Source: Armatimonadota bacterium (GTDB taxonomy: Bacteria > Sysuimicrobiota > Sysuimicrobiia > Sysuimicrobiales > Sysuimicrobiaceae). Taken from it: 64,000 nt of DNA. Each line of letters starts with the position of its first letter. The stretch's first letter is position 1. Under the pieces are notes generated by a model that did no database searches, was not told the DNA's origin, and worked only from the letters and a program-made list of their open reading frames with translations. Made by a program: the position numbers and the translations under genes. This document shows, one piece after another, positions 8,059 to 16,391 of this stretch. The stretch covers positions 209,021 to 273,020 of the forward strand of contig JAVKGW010000001.1 in NCBI GenBank assembly GCA_031460175.1, in the 5' to 3' direction.

Positions 8059-9053
8059 GCCTCTTCCTCCTCCCGCGGGGCCCGGGGGCCCACCCGCCGC
8101 AGATCGAACCACAGGTCCACCAACCCCAAGATGGCCATGGCGAAGATTCCGGGATCCCCCAGGAACAACAACGCCACCACCGCGAGGACCCGGCCAGCCC
8201 TCGGAACCTCCCGGCTTTCCAGGTACCGCAGCACGGTAAGCACGCCGAGGAACGCGAACACGAAGAGGGAGACCATGAAGCCGTTGGCCAAGAGGGCTGC
8301 CCCCACCCCGGGCGCCCGGGGCTGCAGGGCCGCCCCCACCAGCACCGGGAGCACCAGGAGCGCCCCTACCCCGGGCGGAAGCCGCCAGGTGAGGATGGGC
8401 GAGAACCCCGGCAGGGCCACCCCGAGCCTGCGGAGGGTGTGGCGGGCCAGGGTATACGAGCCATAGGACCACAGGAGGACCCCCAGCAAGACGGCGGCAG
8501 GCAGGACGATCCGCAGGAAGGCGGGAAGTTGCTCCGCGAGACGGCCCATCTGCTCAATCTGCTGAGGAGGAGCGCCGACCCGCCGCATGAGGTCCTGGGC
8601 CGCCTGGACCCCCTTCACCTGGGCCTCGATGAGGGTCGAGAAGGGGTCCAGCCCGAAGACGAACCGGCTCGCCAGGAGGCTGAGGAGGGTAACCCCGAGT
8701 CCTACCCCAACGCCCAGGGCCACGGCCCAGCCGGCCACCCCAGCTCCCCCCCGCCGGGCCACGAGCCCTTGCACGATCCCCATGGGCGCGAAGGCGGCCA
8801 CGAAGAGCAACCCCTGCGGAAAGCCGAAGAAGGGCGAGAGCACGAACCCCGCCACCACCGCGGAGAGGATCGCGGCCCGCACCCCGCGCCGGTAGGTGAG
8901 CACGAACAGCGGCAGGGGGGCCGCCATGAGCCCCAGCTGCCCGAAGAACACCACCAGCACCGCGACCAGGGCCGTGAGGGCCGCAAGCAGCGCGCCCTCC
9001 GTGAGGCCCGCGGTGCGCTCCCGGAGGGTGAGGGCCGGGGCAGGTCTGGACAT
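8055..9053 (-). CDS. DUF2232 (YybS-like) integral membrane protein
   Basis: 332 residues with about eight hydrophobic segments, including a long N-terminal pair (residues 20-75) and a C-terminal pair (260-315), ending in an acidic EEEE tail. Size, topology and position directly upstream of rplI match the YybS/DUF2232 family. Its molecular function is unknown; the fold resembles S-component-like small-molecule transport proteins, but that is inference. It begins 18 bp after rpsR and overlaps rplI by 4 bp. Confidence 0.8.
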   Translation of the reverse strand: MSRPAPALTLRERTAGLTEGALLAALTALVAVLVVFFGQLGLMAAPLPLFVLTYRRGVRAAILSAVVAGFVLSPFFGFPQGLLFVAAFAPMGIVQGLVARRGGAGVAGWAVALGVGVGLGVTLLSLLASRFVFGLDPFSTLIEAQVKGVQAAQDLMRRVGAPPQQIEQMGRLAEQLPAFLRIVLPAAVLLGVLLWSYGSYTLARHTLRRLGVALPGFSPILTWRLPPGVGALLVLPVLVGAALQPRAPGVGAALLANGFMVSLFVFAFLGVLTVLRYLESREVPRAGRVLAVVALLFLGDPGIFAMAILGLVDLWFDLRRVGPRAPREEEEA

Positions 9054-9071
9054 GGCTCCTCGAGGCCGCGA

Positions 9072-9335
9072 CTAGTCTGCGGTGTACGGCAGCAGCGCCA
9101 GCTCCCGCGCCCGCTTGATGGCCTGGGCCAGCATGCGCTGGTGTTTCGCGCACGTCCCCGTCATCCGCCGCGGGAGGATCTTGCCCCGTTCCGAGATGAA
9201 CCGGCGCAGGGGACCCGGATCCTTGTAGTCAATGAACGCAGCCTTCTGCACGCAGAAGGCGCAAACCTTGCGTCGCTTCTGCCGAGCCCGGTACTCCTGC
9301 TTCCTCTTCTCCTTGTCCGCCGTGGCCTCCGCCAT
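9072..9335 (-). CDS. rpsR: 30S ribosomal protein S18
   Basis: 87 residues. The core [33 protein letters not shown] is typical S18. It is a zinc-type (C+) S18, with CAFC near residue 25 and a further Cys in GTCAKH. S18 pairs with S6 on the platform of the small subunit. ATG preceded by GGAGG. The basic N-terminal extension of about 20 residues is usual for this form. Confidence 0.96.
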   Translation of the reverse strand: MAEATADKEKRKQEYRARQKRRKVCAFCVQKAAFIDYKDPGPLRRFISERGKILPRRMTGTCAKHQRMLAQAIKRARELALLPYTAD

Positions 9336-9347
9336 GGACCTCCCTCC

Positions 9348-9743
9348 TCAGAACGGGACCTCCTCGTCCTCCTCCAGGGGCGGCTCGAAGTCCGGGATCT
9401 CCTCCTCCGCCGCCTCCAGGACGGGCTTGCGATCCAGGAAACGGATGTTGTCCGCCACCACCTCCACCGCCCGCCGCCGTTCGCCCGCGGTGGTCTCGTA
9501 GTCGCGGATCTCCAGCCTCCCTTCCACGGCCACGAGTCGTCCCTTGGTGAGGTGCTGGGAGGCCTGCTCCGCGAGCTTCCGCCAGGCCACCACGGTGAAG
9601 AAGTCCGTCTTGCGCTCGCCCGCCTGGTTCGTAAAGGGGCGGTCCACCGCCAACCGGAACCGCGCCACGGGCTGCCCGCTGGGCACGTACCGCAGTTCCG
9701 GATCCCGGACCAGGCGCCCGATCAGGATGATCCGGTTGTACAT
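9348..9743 (-). CDS. ssb: Single-stranded DNA-binding protein
   Basis: 131 residues. OB fold starts MYNRIILIGRLVRDPELRY and has the TDFFTVVAWRKLAEQ strand. The linker is short, and the acidic tip EEDEEVPF, the protein-interaction tail used to recruit replication and repair enzymes, is present. The ATG directly follows the TAG of rpsF with no spacer, so the two are translationally linked as in other rpsF-ssb-rpsR operons. Confidence 0.96.
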   Translation of the reverse strand: MYNRIILIGRLVRDPELRYVPSGQPVARFRLAVDRPFTNQAGERKTDFFTVVAWRKLAEQASQHLTKGRLVAVEGRLEIRDYETTAGERRRAVEVVADNIRFLDRKPVLEAAEEEIPDFEPPLEEDEEVPF

Positions 9744-10148
9744 CTACGCACCTCCACCGCCCTCCGCGGACACCTCCCGCGCTTCCTGCGCCTGCCGAGC
9801 CTGCTCCGCTTGGGCCGTGGGGAGTGCGGAGACGATGAGGAACCGCAGGATCTCTTCGGAGATCCCGAGGGCCTGCTTCAGGTCCTGCACGCGCTGCCCG
9901 GGGAGCACAAAGCGGACAAGCCCGTACAGCCCTTCCCGATACCGCTGGATCGGGTAAGCGAGCCGCCGCTTCCCCCAGGGCTGCATCTCCCGGACCTCGC
10001 CCCCTCGTTCCGTGATCCGGGCCACGATCCGGTCCATGGCAGCCCGGACCTCCGCGTCCGGAAGGTCCGGACGGAGCACGAAGACGAGTTCGTATTCCCT
10101 CGGGGCCCGCCGAGCGCCTGGCGCAGCCGCCGTCGGTGCCTGCTGCAT
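9744..10148 (-). CDS. rpsF: 30S ribosomal protein S6
   Basis: 134 residues from the ATG at 10148, which follows GGAGGGGG; a longer frame to 10205 lacks support. The S6 fold is clear: REYELVFVLRPDLPDAEV, then RRLAYPIQRYREGLYGLVRF. A 20-residue Ala-rich N-terminal extension and a Gln/Ala/Glu C-terminal tail lie outside the core. First gene of the rpsF-ssb-rpsR-DUF2232-rplI run and preceded by a structured leader. Confidence 0.95.
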   Translation of the reverse strand: MQQAPTAAAPGARRAPREYELVFVLRPDLPDAEVRAAMDRIVARITERGGEVREMQPWGKRRLAYPIQRYREGLYGLVRFVLPGQRVQDLKQALGISEEILRFLIVSALPTAQAEQARQAQEAREVSAEGGGGA

Positions 10149-10158
10149 GTCCCCCCTC

Positions 10159-10195
10159 CGGACAGGAACTCTTCCCGGTCCTGCGAGCGCAGGAC
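10159..10195 (-). promoter_or_regulatory. Candidate S6:S18 ribosomal-protein leader hairpins
   Basis: Two stems lie in the leader of rpsF on the transcribed strand: GTCCTGCG/CGCAGGAC (10178-10195, perfect, tiny loop) followed directly by ACCGGGAA...TTCC...CCGG (10159-10177). Autoregulatory S6:S18 sites known in many phyla are leader hairpins with an exposed CCG; an ACCG follows the first stem here. A TAGAAT (10-like) sits further upstream without a good -35. The match is by position and general form only. Confidence 0.4.
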
Positions 10196-10218
10196 AGGAG
10201 GGCAATTTCCCAACTGGC

Positions 10219-10530
10219 TTATTCTACCAGAGAGTCCTCGTCCCGGAACAGGCCAGGGGGCGGGGTGGGCTTTCCCGGGCGGGAGGGTTTGCGGGGAAGG
10301 GACCGGATGCCCCGGGCCTTCCGGGCCAACAGCTCCCGCTTCAGGTGGTACAGCTCCTCCAGTTCCTGCTCGATGGCCGCCAGCTGCCGACGGCCGACCT
10401 CCCCGGTCCCCGTGGCCGGGGCACTGGACCGCCAGATGCGGCGGCGTTGGTCGTTGAGCTCCCGGATCCTCCGCTCGATCTCCTCCAAGGAGGGCGCGAA
10501 GGGATCCAGGTCGTGGTCTGAGAGCGCCAT
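10219..10530 (-). CDS. Small hypothetical protein with a predicted coiled coil
   Basis: 103 residues from an ATG preceded by GGAGGAGGT; in-frame starts further up (10557, 10590) are possible but less well supported. Residues 14-75 are rich in Glu, Arg and Leu with heptad-like spacing (LEEIERRIRELNDQRRRIW, then LAAIEQELEELYHLKRELL), so two antiparallel helices are likely. The C-terminus is Pro/Arg-rich. I do not recognise a family. It lies between ychF and rpsF in the same direction. Confidence 0.6.
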   Translation of the reverse strand: MALSDHDLDPFAPSLEEIERRIRELNDQRRRIWRSSAPATGTGEVGRRQLAAIEQELEELYHLKRELLARKARGIRSLPRKPSRPGKPTPPPGLFRDEDSLVE

Positions 10531-10632
10531 CGGACCTCCTCCATGCTCGTCTTCCATCGGTGGAACGCGGATCCCCTCGGTCTTGGGCATCGCAGCCCCA
10601 CCGGATCTGCTAGCAATTCCCGTGCCAGGGAT

Positions 10633-11715
10633 TCACCGGGGGGAGAACCGGAAGGTGATCACGTCCCCGTCCTGGACCACGTACCCCCGGCCCTCCGTCC
10701 GGAGTTTCCCCCGTTCCCGGGCCGCGGCCACGGAGCCCGCCCGCACCAGGTCCTCCCAGGAGATCACCTCCGCGGCCACGAACCCCCGCATCATGTCCGT
10801 ATGGATCTCGCCCGCCGCCTCCGGCGCGGCGGTCCCCCGTGGCACCGGCCACGCCCGCACCTCCCCGCTCTCGATGGAGAAGAAGGTCACGAGCCCTAAG
10901 AGCTCGTACGCGGCCCGGATCACCTGGTGCAGGGCGTCCTCCCCGAGCCCCAGGGCCTGCCGGTAGGCGGCCGCCTCCTCCGGGGGGAGCTCGAGGAGCT
11001 CCGCCTCGAGCTTCAGGTTCACCACCACCAGTCGGCTTCCGGTGCGCGCCGCGTGCGCCTGGACGGCCTCCCATCCCTCGACCGGCCCGCCCTCTCCCAC
11101 GTTCAACACGTAGGCCACGGGTTTGTCCGTGAGCAGCCGGAGGGGGCGCACGACCTCCCGCACCGCCGGGGGGAGCGATCGGGCCGGTTCTCCCCGGTTG
11201 AGATGGGCCTCCACCTGCTGCAGGGCCTCCATCTCCGCCCGGGCCGACCGGTCTCCGGTGCGGGCCCGGGGTGCGAGGCGCTCTCGCCTCCGCTCCACGG
11301 TGGCGAGGTCCGCCAGGGCCAGCTCCGTCTCCACGATCCCGATGTCCCGCATCGGATCCAGGGCCCCTTCTACGTGGGGCGCTTCAGGGTCTTCGAATCC
11401 CCGCACCACGTGCAGGAGGGCGGAGGTCTCCCGGATGTGGGCCAGGAACTGGTTGCCGAGCCCTTCTCCCCGGTGCGCGCCGCGAACCAGCCCCGCGATG
11501 TCCACCACCCGGATGGTGGCGGGGACCACGCGTTGCGCCCCCACCACCCGAGCGATGGCCTCCAGACGTGAATCCGGGACCGCCACCACCCCCACGTTCG
11601 GCTCCAGGGTGGTGAAGGGATAGGGCGCGATGGCCACCGACGCGCGGGTGAGCGCGCGGTAGAGGGTGGACTTCCCCGCGTTGGGAAGCCCTACGATTCC
11701 GACCGCGAGGCCCAT
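10633..11715 (-). CDS. ychF: Ribosome-binding ATPase YchF/OLA1
   Basis: 360 residues from the ATG at 11715. G1 motif GLPNAGKST (9-17), a DIAGL G3 motif and the C-terminal TGS domain with the DMMRGFVAAEVISWEDL signature are all present. The G4 position reads NVGE, the N-x-x-E form that in this family goes with ATP rather than GTP preference. YchF binds the ribosome and 50S subunits and is involved in stress responses. Its start overlaps the end of the DUF951 gene by 25 bp, so the two are coupled; the same pair occurs in Bacillus (yyzM-yyaF). Confidence 0.95.
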   Translation of the reverse strand: MGLAVGIVGLPNAGKSTLYRALTRASVAIAPYPFTTLEPNVGVVAVPDSRLEAIARVVGAQRVVPATIRVVDIAGLVRGAHRGEGLGNQFLAHIRETSALLHVVRGFEDPEAPHVEGALDPMRDIGIVETELALADLATVERRRERLAPRARTGDRSARAEMEALQQVEAHLNRGEPARSLPPAVREVVRPLRLLTDKPVAYVLNVGEGGPVEGWEAVQAHAARTGSRLVVVNLKLEAELLELPPEEAAAYRQALGLGEDALHQVIRAAYELLGLVTFFSIESGEVRAWPVPRGTAAPEAAGEIHTDMMRGFVAAEVISWEDLVRAGSVAAARERGKLRTEGRGYVVQDGDVITFRFSPR

Positions 11716-12053
11716 TCCGGTTGCAGAGCCCGCCTCACGATCCGGCGCCGGGGGCGAGGCGGAGCCTCTGGGGAGACGGTCTTGCGGCCGCGCCGGGCCG
11801 GCTCCGGGTAGCGGATGGGTCGGGGGGGGAGCAAGGGGGGAAGGAGGGGAGCCTCCTCGCTCCCCCGCTCCAGGAATTCCCGGATCCGCCGCTCCAGCTT
11901 GACGCGGTCCATGAGCACGTACCGGCCGCACGTCCGGCAGGTCATGCCCACGTCCGCGCCCACCCGCTCGATCACCCAGACGTCCCCGCCGCAGGGGTGC
12001 TTTTTCCGGGTGCGGATCACATCTCCCACGTACAGCTTCACGACCCCCGACAT
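11691..12053 (-). CDS. DUF951 (YyzM-like) protein with an extended basic tail
   Basis: 120 residues from ATG (a TTG six bases upstream is also possible). Residues 1-60 are a standard DUF951 domain: KLYVGDVIRTRKKHPCGGDVW and GMTCRTCGRYVLMDRVKLER, with three cysteines likely to bind zinc. The family is normally about 65 residues; here a 55-residue Pro/Arg-rich tail is added, part of which is coded in the overlap with ychF. Function unknown; nucleic-acid binding is a reasonable guess from the zinc ribbon and basic tail. Confidence 0.8.
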   Translation of the reverse strand: MSGVVKLYVGDVIRTRKKHPCGGDVWVIERVGADVGMTCRTCGRYVLMDRVKLERRIREFLERGSEEAPLLPPLLPPRPIRYPEPARRGRKTVSPEAPPRPRRRIVRRALQPEWASRSES

Positions 12054-12063
12054 GGGCAACCCC

Positions 12064-13644
12064 CTATCGGGCGTGGATCAGATCGTCCACGGGCGCGAAG
12101 TTGTCGGAAAGCACGGGCACGTCCTGGACGGGGACGGGCCGGGTGTAAAGGTCCCGCACCACCGCCTCGAACCCCGGGATCCGGATCCGGCTCCGCATCC
12201 GCCCGTACCGCGCGCGGACCGCCGCGGGCGGTTCCGGGGGCTCCTGGGTGGACACCACGATGATGTTCCGCATGGCCTCCTCCCCTCCCCATGGACCGAA
12301 CTCCACCGGAAAAACGTACACCGCGGGGAAAACTTCCCGGAGAGTCCGGTACACGGACCGGAACAGACGGCTGTCGGGACCCGCCAGGGCCCCGATGACG
12401 TTCATCACGAACACCCCGCGGGGCGTGAGGACCCCCCGGACCTCCTGGAAGAACTCCCGGGTGGCGAGGTGGAAGGGGAGGGTGTCGCGCAGGTAGGCGT
12501 CCAGGAGCACCTGGTCGTAGCGGGCGGAGGTGCGGCGGACGAACTGGCGCCCGTCCTCCGCGAAGGCCCGCAGACGGCCGCCCACCGGGACGTGGAAGTA
12601 GCGGCGGGCCACCTCGATCACGTGCGGATCGATGTCCACCATGTCCATGCGGACTCCGGGGTAGTCCCGGAGGTACTGCTTGGGGAGAGTACCGCCCCCC
12701 ACGCCGATGAGGAGCACCTGCCTGGGCTCGGGCACGAACAGCATGCCCGCGTGCATGTAGTCCGCGTATCGGAACACGGTGCGACGGGGCTCCTGGAGGT
12801 CCATGGCGCTCTGCCAGTAGTTGTCCAGCTTAAGATAGCGCACCCCGCCCTCGTCGCTCACGGTGATGCGGTGGTAGACGGTGTCCCGAGCGTACACGAG
12901 CCCGGGCGGATCCCCGGACGCCGCGCGGGGAACGAGAAGGGCCGCGGCCAGCAGCGCGGTCGTGGCGACCACCGCGGCGGCCATCCGACGGGCCACCGCA
13001 AACCCTAGGATCGCCATGCCCATCTCCACGAGTCCCAGGACCAGGATGATCTCCCGGACCCCGAGGATGGAGAGAAGCCAGAAGGCCGCGGCGAGGCAGC
13101 CCACGATGCTCCCCAGGGTGGAGAGGGCATACAGCCGTCCCGCGGTGTTCCCCACGGTCTGGACCGTGCGGGCCGCGAGCCGCACCGCGAAGGGCGAGAC
13201 GGTGCCCATCACCAGGCTCGCGGGGAAGAACAGGAAGGTGGCCGCGAGGAGAGGGCCCGTGCGGGGTCCCACGTCCGCCTGAGCGATCCGGTCGAGCAGC
13301 CACGGGCTCACCGCGGGGATCGGCACCACCAGCAGCCCTGCCAGGAACACCAGGCCGCAGAACACGCCGTGGTGGGGGTAACGATCCGCCACGTGCCCGC
13401 CCACCCAGTACCCCACGCTCAGGGCCGTCAGGAACACCCCGATGAGGCTTCCCCACACGAAGATGGAGTTGCCGAAGGTGGGCGCGAGCACGCGGCTCGC
13501 CACGATCTCCAGGGCCAGCAGGACCCCGCCGCTTGTGAACACGATGAGTTCGAGAATGGTTTCACCCCCTAGTCTTCGTGCCGCTGTCGCAGGCGTGGGG
13601 AGAGCCGCAGCAGGAGCTGCACCCGCTCCACCTCGTTCAGCCAC
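12064..13644 (-). CDS. Membrane-anchored polyamine aminopropyltransferase (spermidine synthase-like)
   Basis: Up to 526 residues. The N-terminal half has about seven membrane segments; the C-terminal half is the SpeE-type Rossmann domain with VLLIGVGGGTLPKQYL (around residue 310), the MVDIDPHVIEVARR motif and DGRQFV/LLDAYL. Substrates of these fused proteins are often uncertain; they may make spermidine-like amines or methylate. The start is unclear. The only classical start upstream is the GTG at 13644, which gives a 24-residue low-complexity extension inside the neighbouring gene and has no good ribosome site. An AGGGGGTGA lies right after the upstream stop, ahead of an ATT codon near 13553. 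Confidence 0.8.
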   Translation of the reverse strand: MAERGGAGAAPAAALPTPATAARRLGGETILELIVFTSGGVLLALEIVASRVLAPTFGNSIFVWGSLIGVFLTALSVGYWVGGHVADRYPHHGVFCGLVFLAGLLVVPIPAVSPWLLDRIAQADVGPRTGPLLAATFLFFPASLVMGTVSPFAVRLAARTVQTVGNTAGRLYALSTLGSIVGCLAAAFWLLSILGVREIILVLGLVEMGMAILGFAVARRMAAAVVATTALLAAALLVPRAASGDPPGLVYARDTVYHRITVSDEGGVRYLKLDNYWQSAMDLQEPRRTVFRYADYMHAGMLFVPEPRQVLLIGVGGGTLPKQYLRDYPGVRMDMVDIDPHVIEVARRYFHVPVGGRLRAFAEDGRQFVRRTSARYDQVLLDAYLRDTLPFHLATREFFQEVRGVLTPRGVFVMNVIGALAGPDSRLFRSVYRTLREVFPAVYVFPVEFGPWGGEEAMRNIIVVSTQEPPEPPAAVRARYGRMRSRIRIPGFEAVVRDLYTRPVPVQDVPVLSDNFAPVDDLIHAR

Positions 13645-14141
13645 TCCTGTGTCACGTTTCGGAGAAGATCCTCCCCCGGGGGTCGGATTCCCACGGGACA
13701 GGCGGGCCCCAGGCGTTCCACGGCCATCTGGCGGTACAGGGACAGGGTGCGTTCGCCGTACCGGGCCACCTCCGCGAAGTCCTCGCTCAAAAACACCACC
13801 ACGGGGATGCGGTAGCCGAGGTTGATGGCGAGCTCCTCCCGCACGTCCGGGTGCTCATCCCGCTCCAGGAACCGGAGCTCGATGCGGGGGGTGACCTCCG
13901 CGAACCGCTGGAGGATGGGGCACTGGTTCACGCAATCCCCGCACCAGGTTCCCGCCAGCACCAGCAGCTTCATCTCCCGCTGGAAGCCCGCCAGCAGCGC
14001 CTGCTGTTCCTCCGTGAGCGTCACCGCCTCGTAGACCCGTCGCCACCGCTCCCGGTGGACCTCGGTCCCGTAGCGGTCCAGGAACGCGTGATACGGAAGC
14101 GCCTGGTGGAACTTTTCCCGCCAGTCCACACGGGCCCGCAC
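13569..14141 (-). CDS. Thioredoxin-like protein
   Basis: 190 residues. Active-site motif TWCGDC (Cys67, Cys70), with a further Cys at 74, then a cis-Pro-type RIPVVVFL segment, so a thioredoxin fold with a CxxC centre is likely. Helical stretches flank it on both sides (1-55, 145-190). No signal peptide, hence cytoplasmic. GTG start preceded by GGAGGTGA. It ends next to, or inside, the aminopropyltransferase gene and begins 4 bp after the MFS gene. Redox partner unknown. Confidence 0.8.
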   Translation of the reverse strand: MRARVDWREKFHQALPYHAFLDRYGTEVHRERWRRVYEAVTLTEEQQALLAGFQREMKLLVLAGTWCGDCVNQCPILQRFAEVTPRIELRFLERDEHPDVREELAINLGYRIPVVVFLSEDFAEVARYGERTLSLYRQMAVERLGPACPVGIRPPGEDLLRNVTQEWLNEVERVQLLLRLSPRLRQRHED

Positions 14142-14145
14142 GGTC

Positions 14146-15333
14146 TCACCTCCGCAAGGAAGGCATGCGCACGGGGGCCTCCCGGGGAGAGGGAAGGGGC
14201 CGTAGCCGCAGGGCCAGCAACCCCGTGAGGGCCATCACCGCGGCCGCGGACCCGAACGCCGGGCCCTCCCCGAAGGCTCCCAGCACCCCGTTGCCCCAGA
14301 TGGGCCCCAGCATGCGCCCCAGGCTCTCCATGGTGCTCGCCACCCCCTGCACCACTCCCTGCTCTCCCGGACGGGCGGATCGGCTCAAGAGCGCCACCAG
14401 GGCAGGGTTGGCGACACCGGCACCGAGGGCCGCGGGGAGGGTGCTCAGCACGAAGAGGGTCGCAGTACGGCTCGCCGCGGCGGCCCCGAGCCCCAGTCCC
14501 GCCATCACGAGCCCCATCGCCAGGGCCCGGCTTTCCCCCACCCGCCGCACCACGGGCCCCACCATCCCCACCTGGACCAGAGCCCCCAGCAGGCCCCAGA
14601 AGGCCAACAGGACACCGGTCTGTCCCGGTCCGAAGCCGAACCGGTGGCTCACGAAGAGGGCGAAGGTGGTCTGGTACACCGCGGCCGTGGCCCAGTACAG
14701 GAAGTCCACGCCCAACAGCGGTCCAAGGTGCGGGTGCCGGAGGAGGCGGGGGAGTTCCGGCCAGATCGGGCCGCGGGAGGCGGAGACCCGATGCACGGTC
14801 TCCGGGAGCCAGAACCAGGCCAGGGCCACGGCTCCCAGGGTAATGCCCGCCGCGACCCATGCGGGGGCCGCGTAACTGAGGTGCGCGAGGACGCCCCCCA
14901 GGGCCGGACCGACGATGAATCCCAGGCCGAAGGCGGCCCCGATGAGGCCGAAGGCCCGAGCCCGGTCCTCCTCCGACGTCACGTCCGCGATGTAGGCACG
15001 GGCCGTGGAGATGTTCCCGCCCGAGAGGCCATCGATGATCCGGGCCAAGAACAGCATGCCCACGGATCGGGCCAACGCCAGGAGCACGAAGCTCAGGGCG
15101 GTGCCCAGGAGGCTGAGCAGGAGAACGGGGCGCCGGCCCCATCGATCCGACCACGCGCCCAGCACGGGAGCCGCCAGGAGCTGCGCGGCGGAGTACGAGG
15201 CGAACAGCAGCCCGATCCCGAAGGGCGAGGCGCCCAGCGCCCGGGCATAGAAGGGGAGCAGCGGGATCACGATCCCGAATCCGATCAGGTTCGTGAGGAT
15301 GGTGAGGAAGATGACCACCAGCGGACGACTCAC
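14146..15333 (-). CDS. MFS efflux transporter
   Basis: About 395 residues from the GTG at 15333 with 12 predicted membrane helices. Motif A of the major facilitator family is clear (GAWSDRWGRRPVLL), as is the GPALGG motif C-like turn typical of drug:H+ antiporters (TetA/Bmr type). Substrate unknown. A longer in-frame start to 15474 would add 47 residues with no membrane-protein character. No good Shine-Dalgarno precedes the GTG; a CATAAT lies 8 bp upstream, so a leaderless mRNA is possible. It is divergent from uspA. Confidence 0.82.
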   Translation of the reverse strand: MSRPLVVIFLTILTNLIGFGIVIPLLPFYARALGASPFGIGLLFASYSAAQLLAAPVLGAWSDRWGRRPVLLLSLLGTALSFVLLALARSVGMLFLARIIDGLSGGNISTARAYIADVTSEEDRARAFGLIGAAFGLGFIVGPALGGVLAHLSYAAPAWVAAGITLGAVALAWFWLPETVHRVSASRGPIWPELPRLLRHPHLGPLLGVDFLYWATAAVYQTTFALFVSHRFGFGPGQTGVLLAFWGLLGALVQVGMVGPVVRRVGESRALAMGLVMAGLGLGAAAASRTATLFVLSTLPAALGAGVANPALVALLSRSARPGEQGVVQGVASTMESLGRMLGPIWGNGVLGAFGEGPAFGSAAAVMALTGLLALRLRPLPSPREAPVRMPSLRR

Positions 15334-15497
15334 TGCACCATTATGCCACGGGAGAAACGGCTCCGGCGCCGGGCATACGCTGCACGGCCACGCCCACCCG
15401 TCGGGGAGGATCGTCCCACCCCCTGGGGCTGCGGGAAACGGCAGGGGATCCGGCGTGGAGAGACGAACATGCATGCAAAGACCCCTTGGAGGGGGTT

Positions 15498-16385
15498 ATG
15501 GTGCCCAGGGTACGAAGGGTTCTGCTCCCCACGGACTTCTCAGAAGCCACGGAATCCGCGGCACAGTGGGCTACGTGGATTGCAGGGCAGTTCCGGGCCG
15601 AGCTGATTCTCCTCCACGTCCTGGAGGAGGACGGGTGGATGCTCAGGGCCCTCTCCGACACGGAGCGAACGCAGGGGGAAGATCCCCTTCAGGCTCGAGG
15701 GCGCTTCATCCGGACAGAGCTGGAACGCTGGCGGGAACGCTTCGGGGCCCATCGGGCCGAGCTCCGTCCGGGCCTTCCTCACGAGGTGATCCCGGAGGTC
15801 TCCCGGGCGCTCGGGGTGGATCTGGTGTGCATGGGGACCCATGGGCGAAGCGGGATCCACCGCGTCTTCTTCGGAAGCGTCGCGGAACAGGTGGTGCGTA
15901 CAAGCCCCGTCCCCGTGCTCACCGTGCGGCCCCAAACCCCTCCGCACCTACGGCGCATCCTGGTGGCCACGGACTTCTCGCCCCCGGCCCAGGGAGCCCT
16001 GGCATGGGCCCGCCTGTTGAGCCGCACCACCGGGGCAGAGGTGGTCCTCCTGCACGTGGTGGAACTCACCCCGGAGGTTCTCGCCGCGATCCCCGAGGAG
16101 ATCCTGGCTCCCGCGGTGGGCGGACGGATCCGGGAATACCTCCTGGGTCAGGCTCATCAGCGGCTAGAGGCGGTGGCGCGCCCTGAGGAAGGAGTGGCGG
16201 TCCGCATGGGCGGGGTCGGACATCACATCGTGGAGGCCGTCCAGGAGTTGCACGCAGACCTGGTGTGCATGGGGACCCACGGGCGCACGGGGCTCGCCCA
16301 CCTCGTACTCGGCAGCGTGGCGGAACAGGTGGTGCGGCGAAGCCCGGTGCCCGTCCTCACCGTGCGCGAGGCATCGGAACCGTGA
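15498..16385 (+). CDS. Tandem universal stress protein
   Basis: 295 residues made of two UspA domains (about 1-145 and 150-290). Both carry the ATP-binding signature: GTHGRSGIHRVFFGS near residue 115 and GTHGRTGLAHLVLGS near 262. Such tandem Usps bind ATP and help survival under energy or oxidative stress. ATG chosen because GGAGGGGG precedes it; a TTG at 15486 is in frame but lies on that site. The 164 bp between this start and the divergent MFS gene hold no convincing promoter. It ends 6 bp before the convergent methyltransferase gene. Confidence 0.9.
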   Translation: MVPRVRRVLLPTDFSEATESAAQWATWIAGQFRAELILLHVLEEDGWMLRALSDTERTQGEDPLQARGRFIRTELERWRERFGAHRAELRPGLPHEVIPEVSRALGVDLVCMGTHGRSGIHRVFFGSVAEQVVRTSPVPVLTVRPQTPPHLRRILVATDFSPPAQGALAWARLLSRTTGAEVVLLHVVELTPEVLAAIPEEILAPAVGGRIREYLLGQAHQRLEAVARPEEGVAVRMGGVGHHIVEAVQELHADLVCMGTHGRTGLAHLVLGSVAEQVVRRSPVPVLTVREASEP

Positions 16386-16391
16386 AGCGGA

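Noticed and set aside
7615-8472. A 285-residue frame joining upstream sequence to L9
   Set aside because: The first 138 residues are an off-frame reading of the DUF2232 gene. L9 begins at the GTG at 8058 with its own ribosome site.
15334-15474. N-terminal extension of the MFS protein to 15474
   Set aside because: The added 47 residues have no transporter character, and the GTG at 15333 fits the first helix.
15334-15497. Shared promoter region of the MFS and uspA genes
   Set aside because: Only a CATAAT near the MFS start is seen; no acceptable -35/-10 pair was found on either strand.
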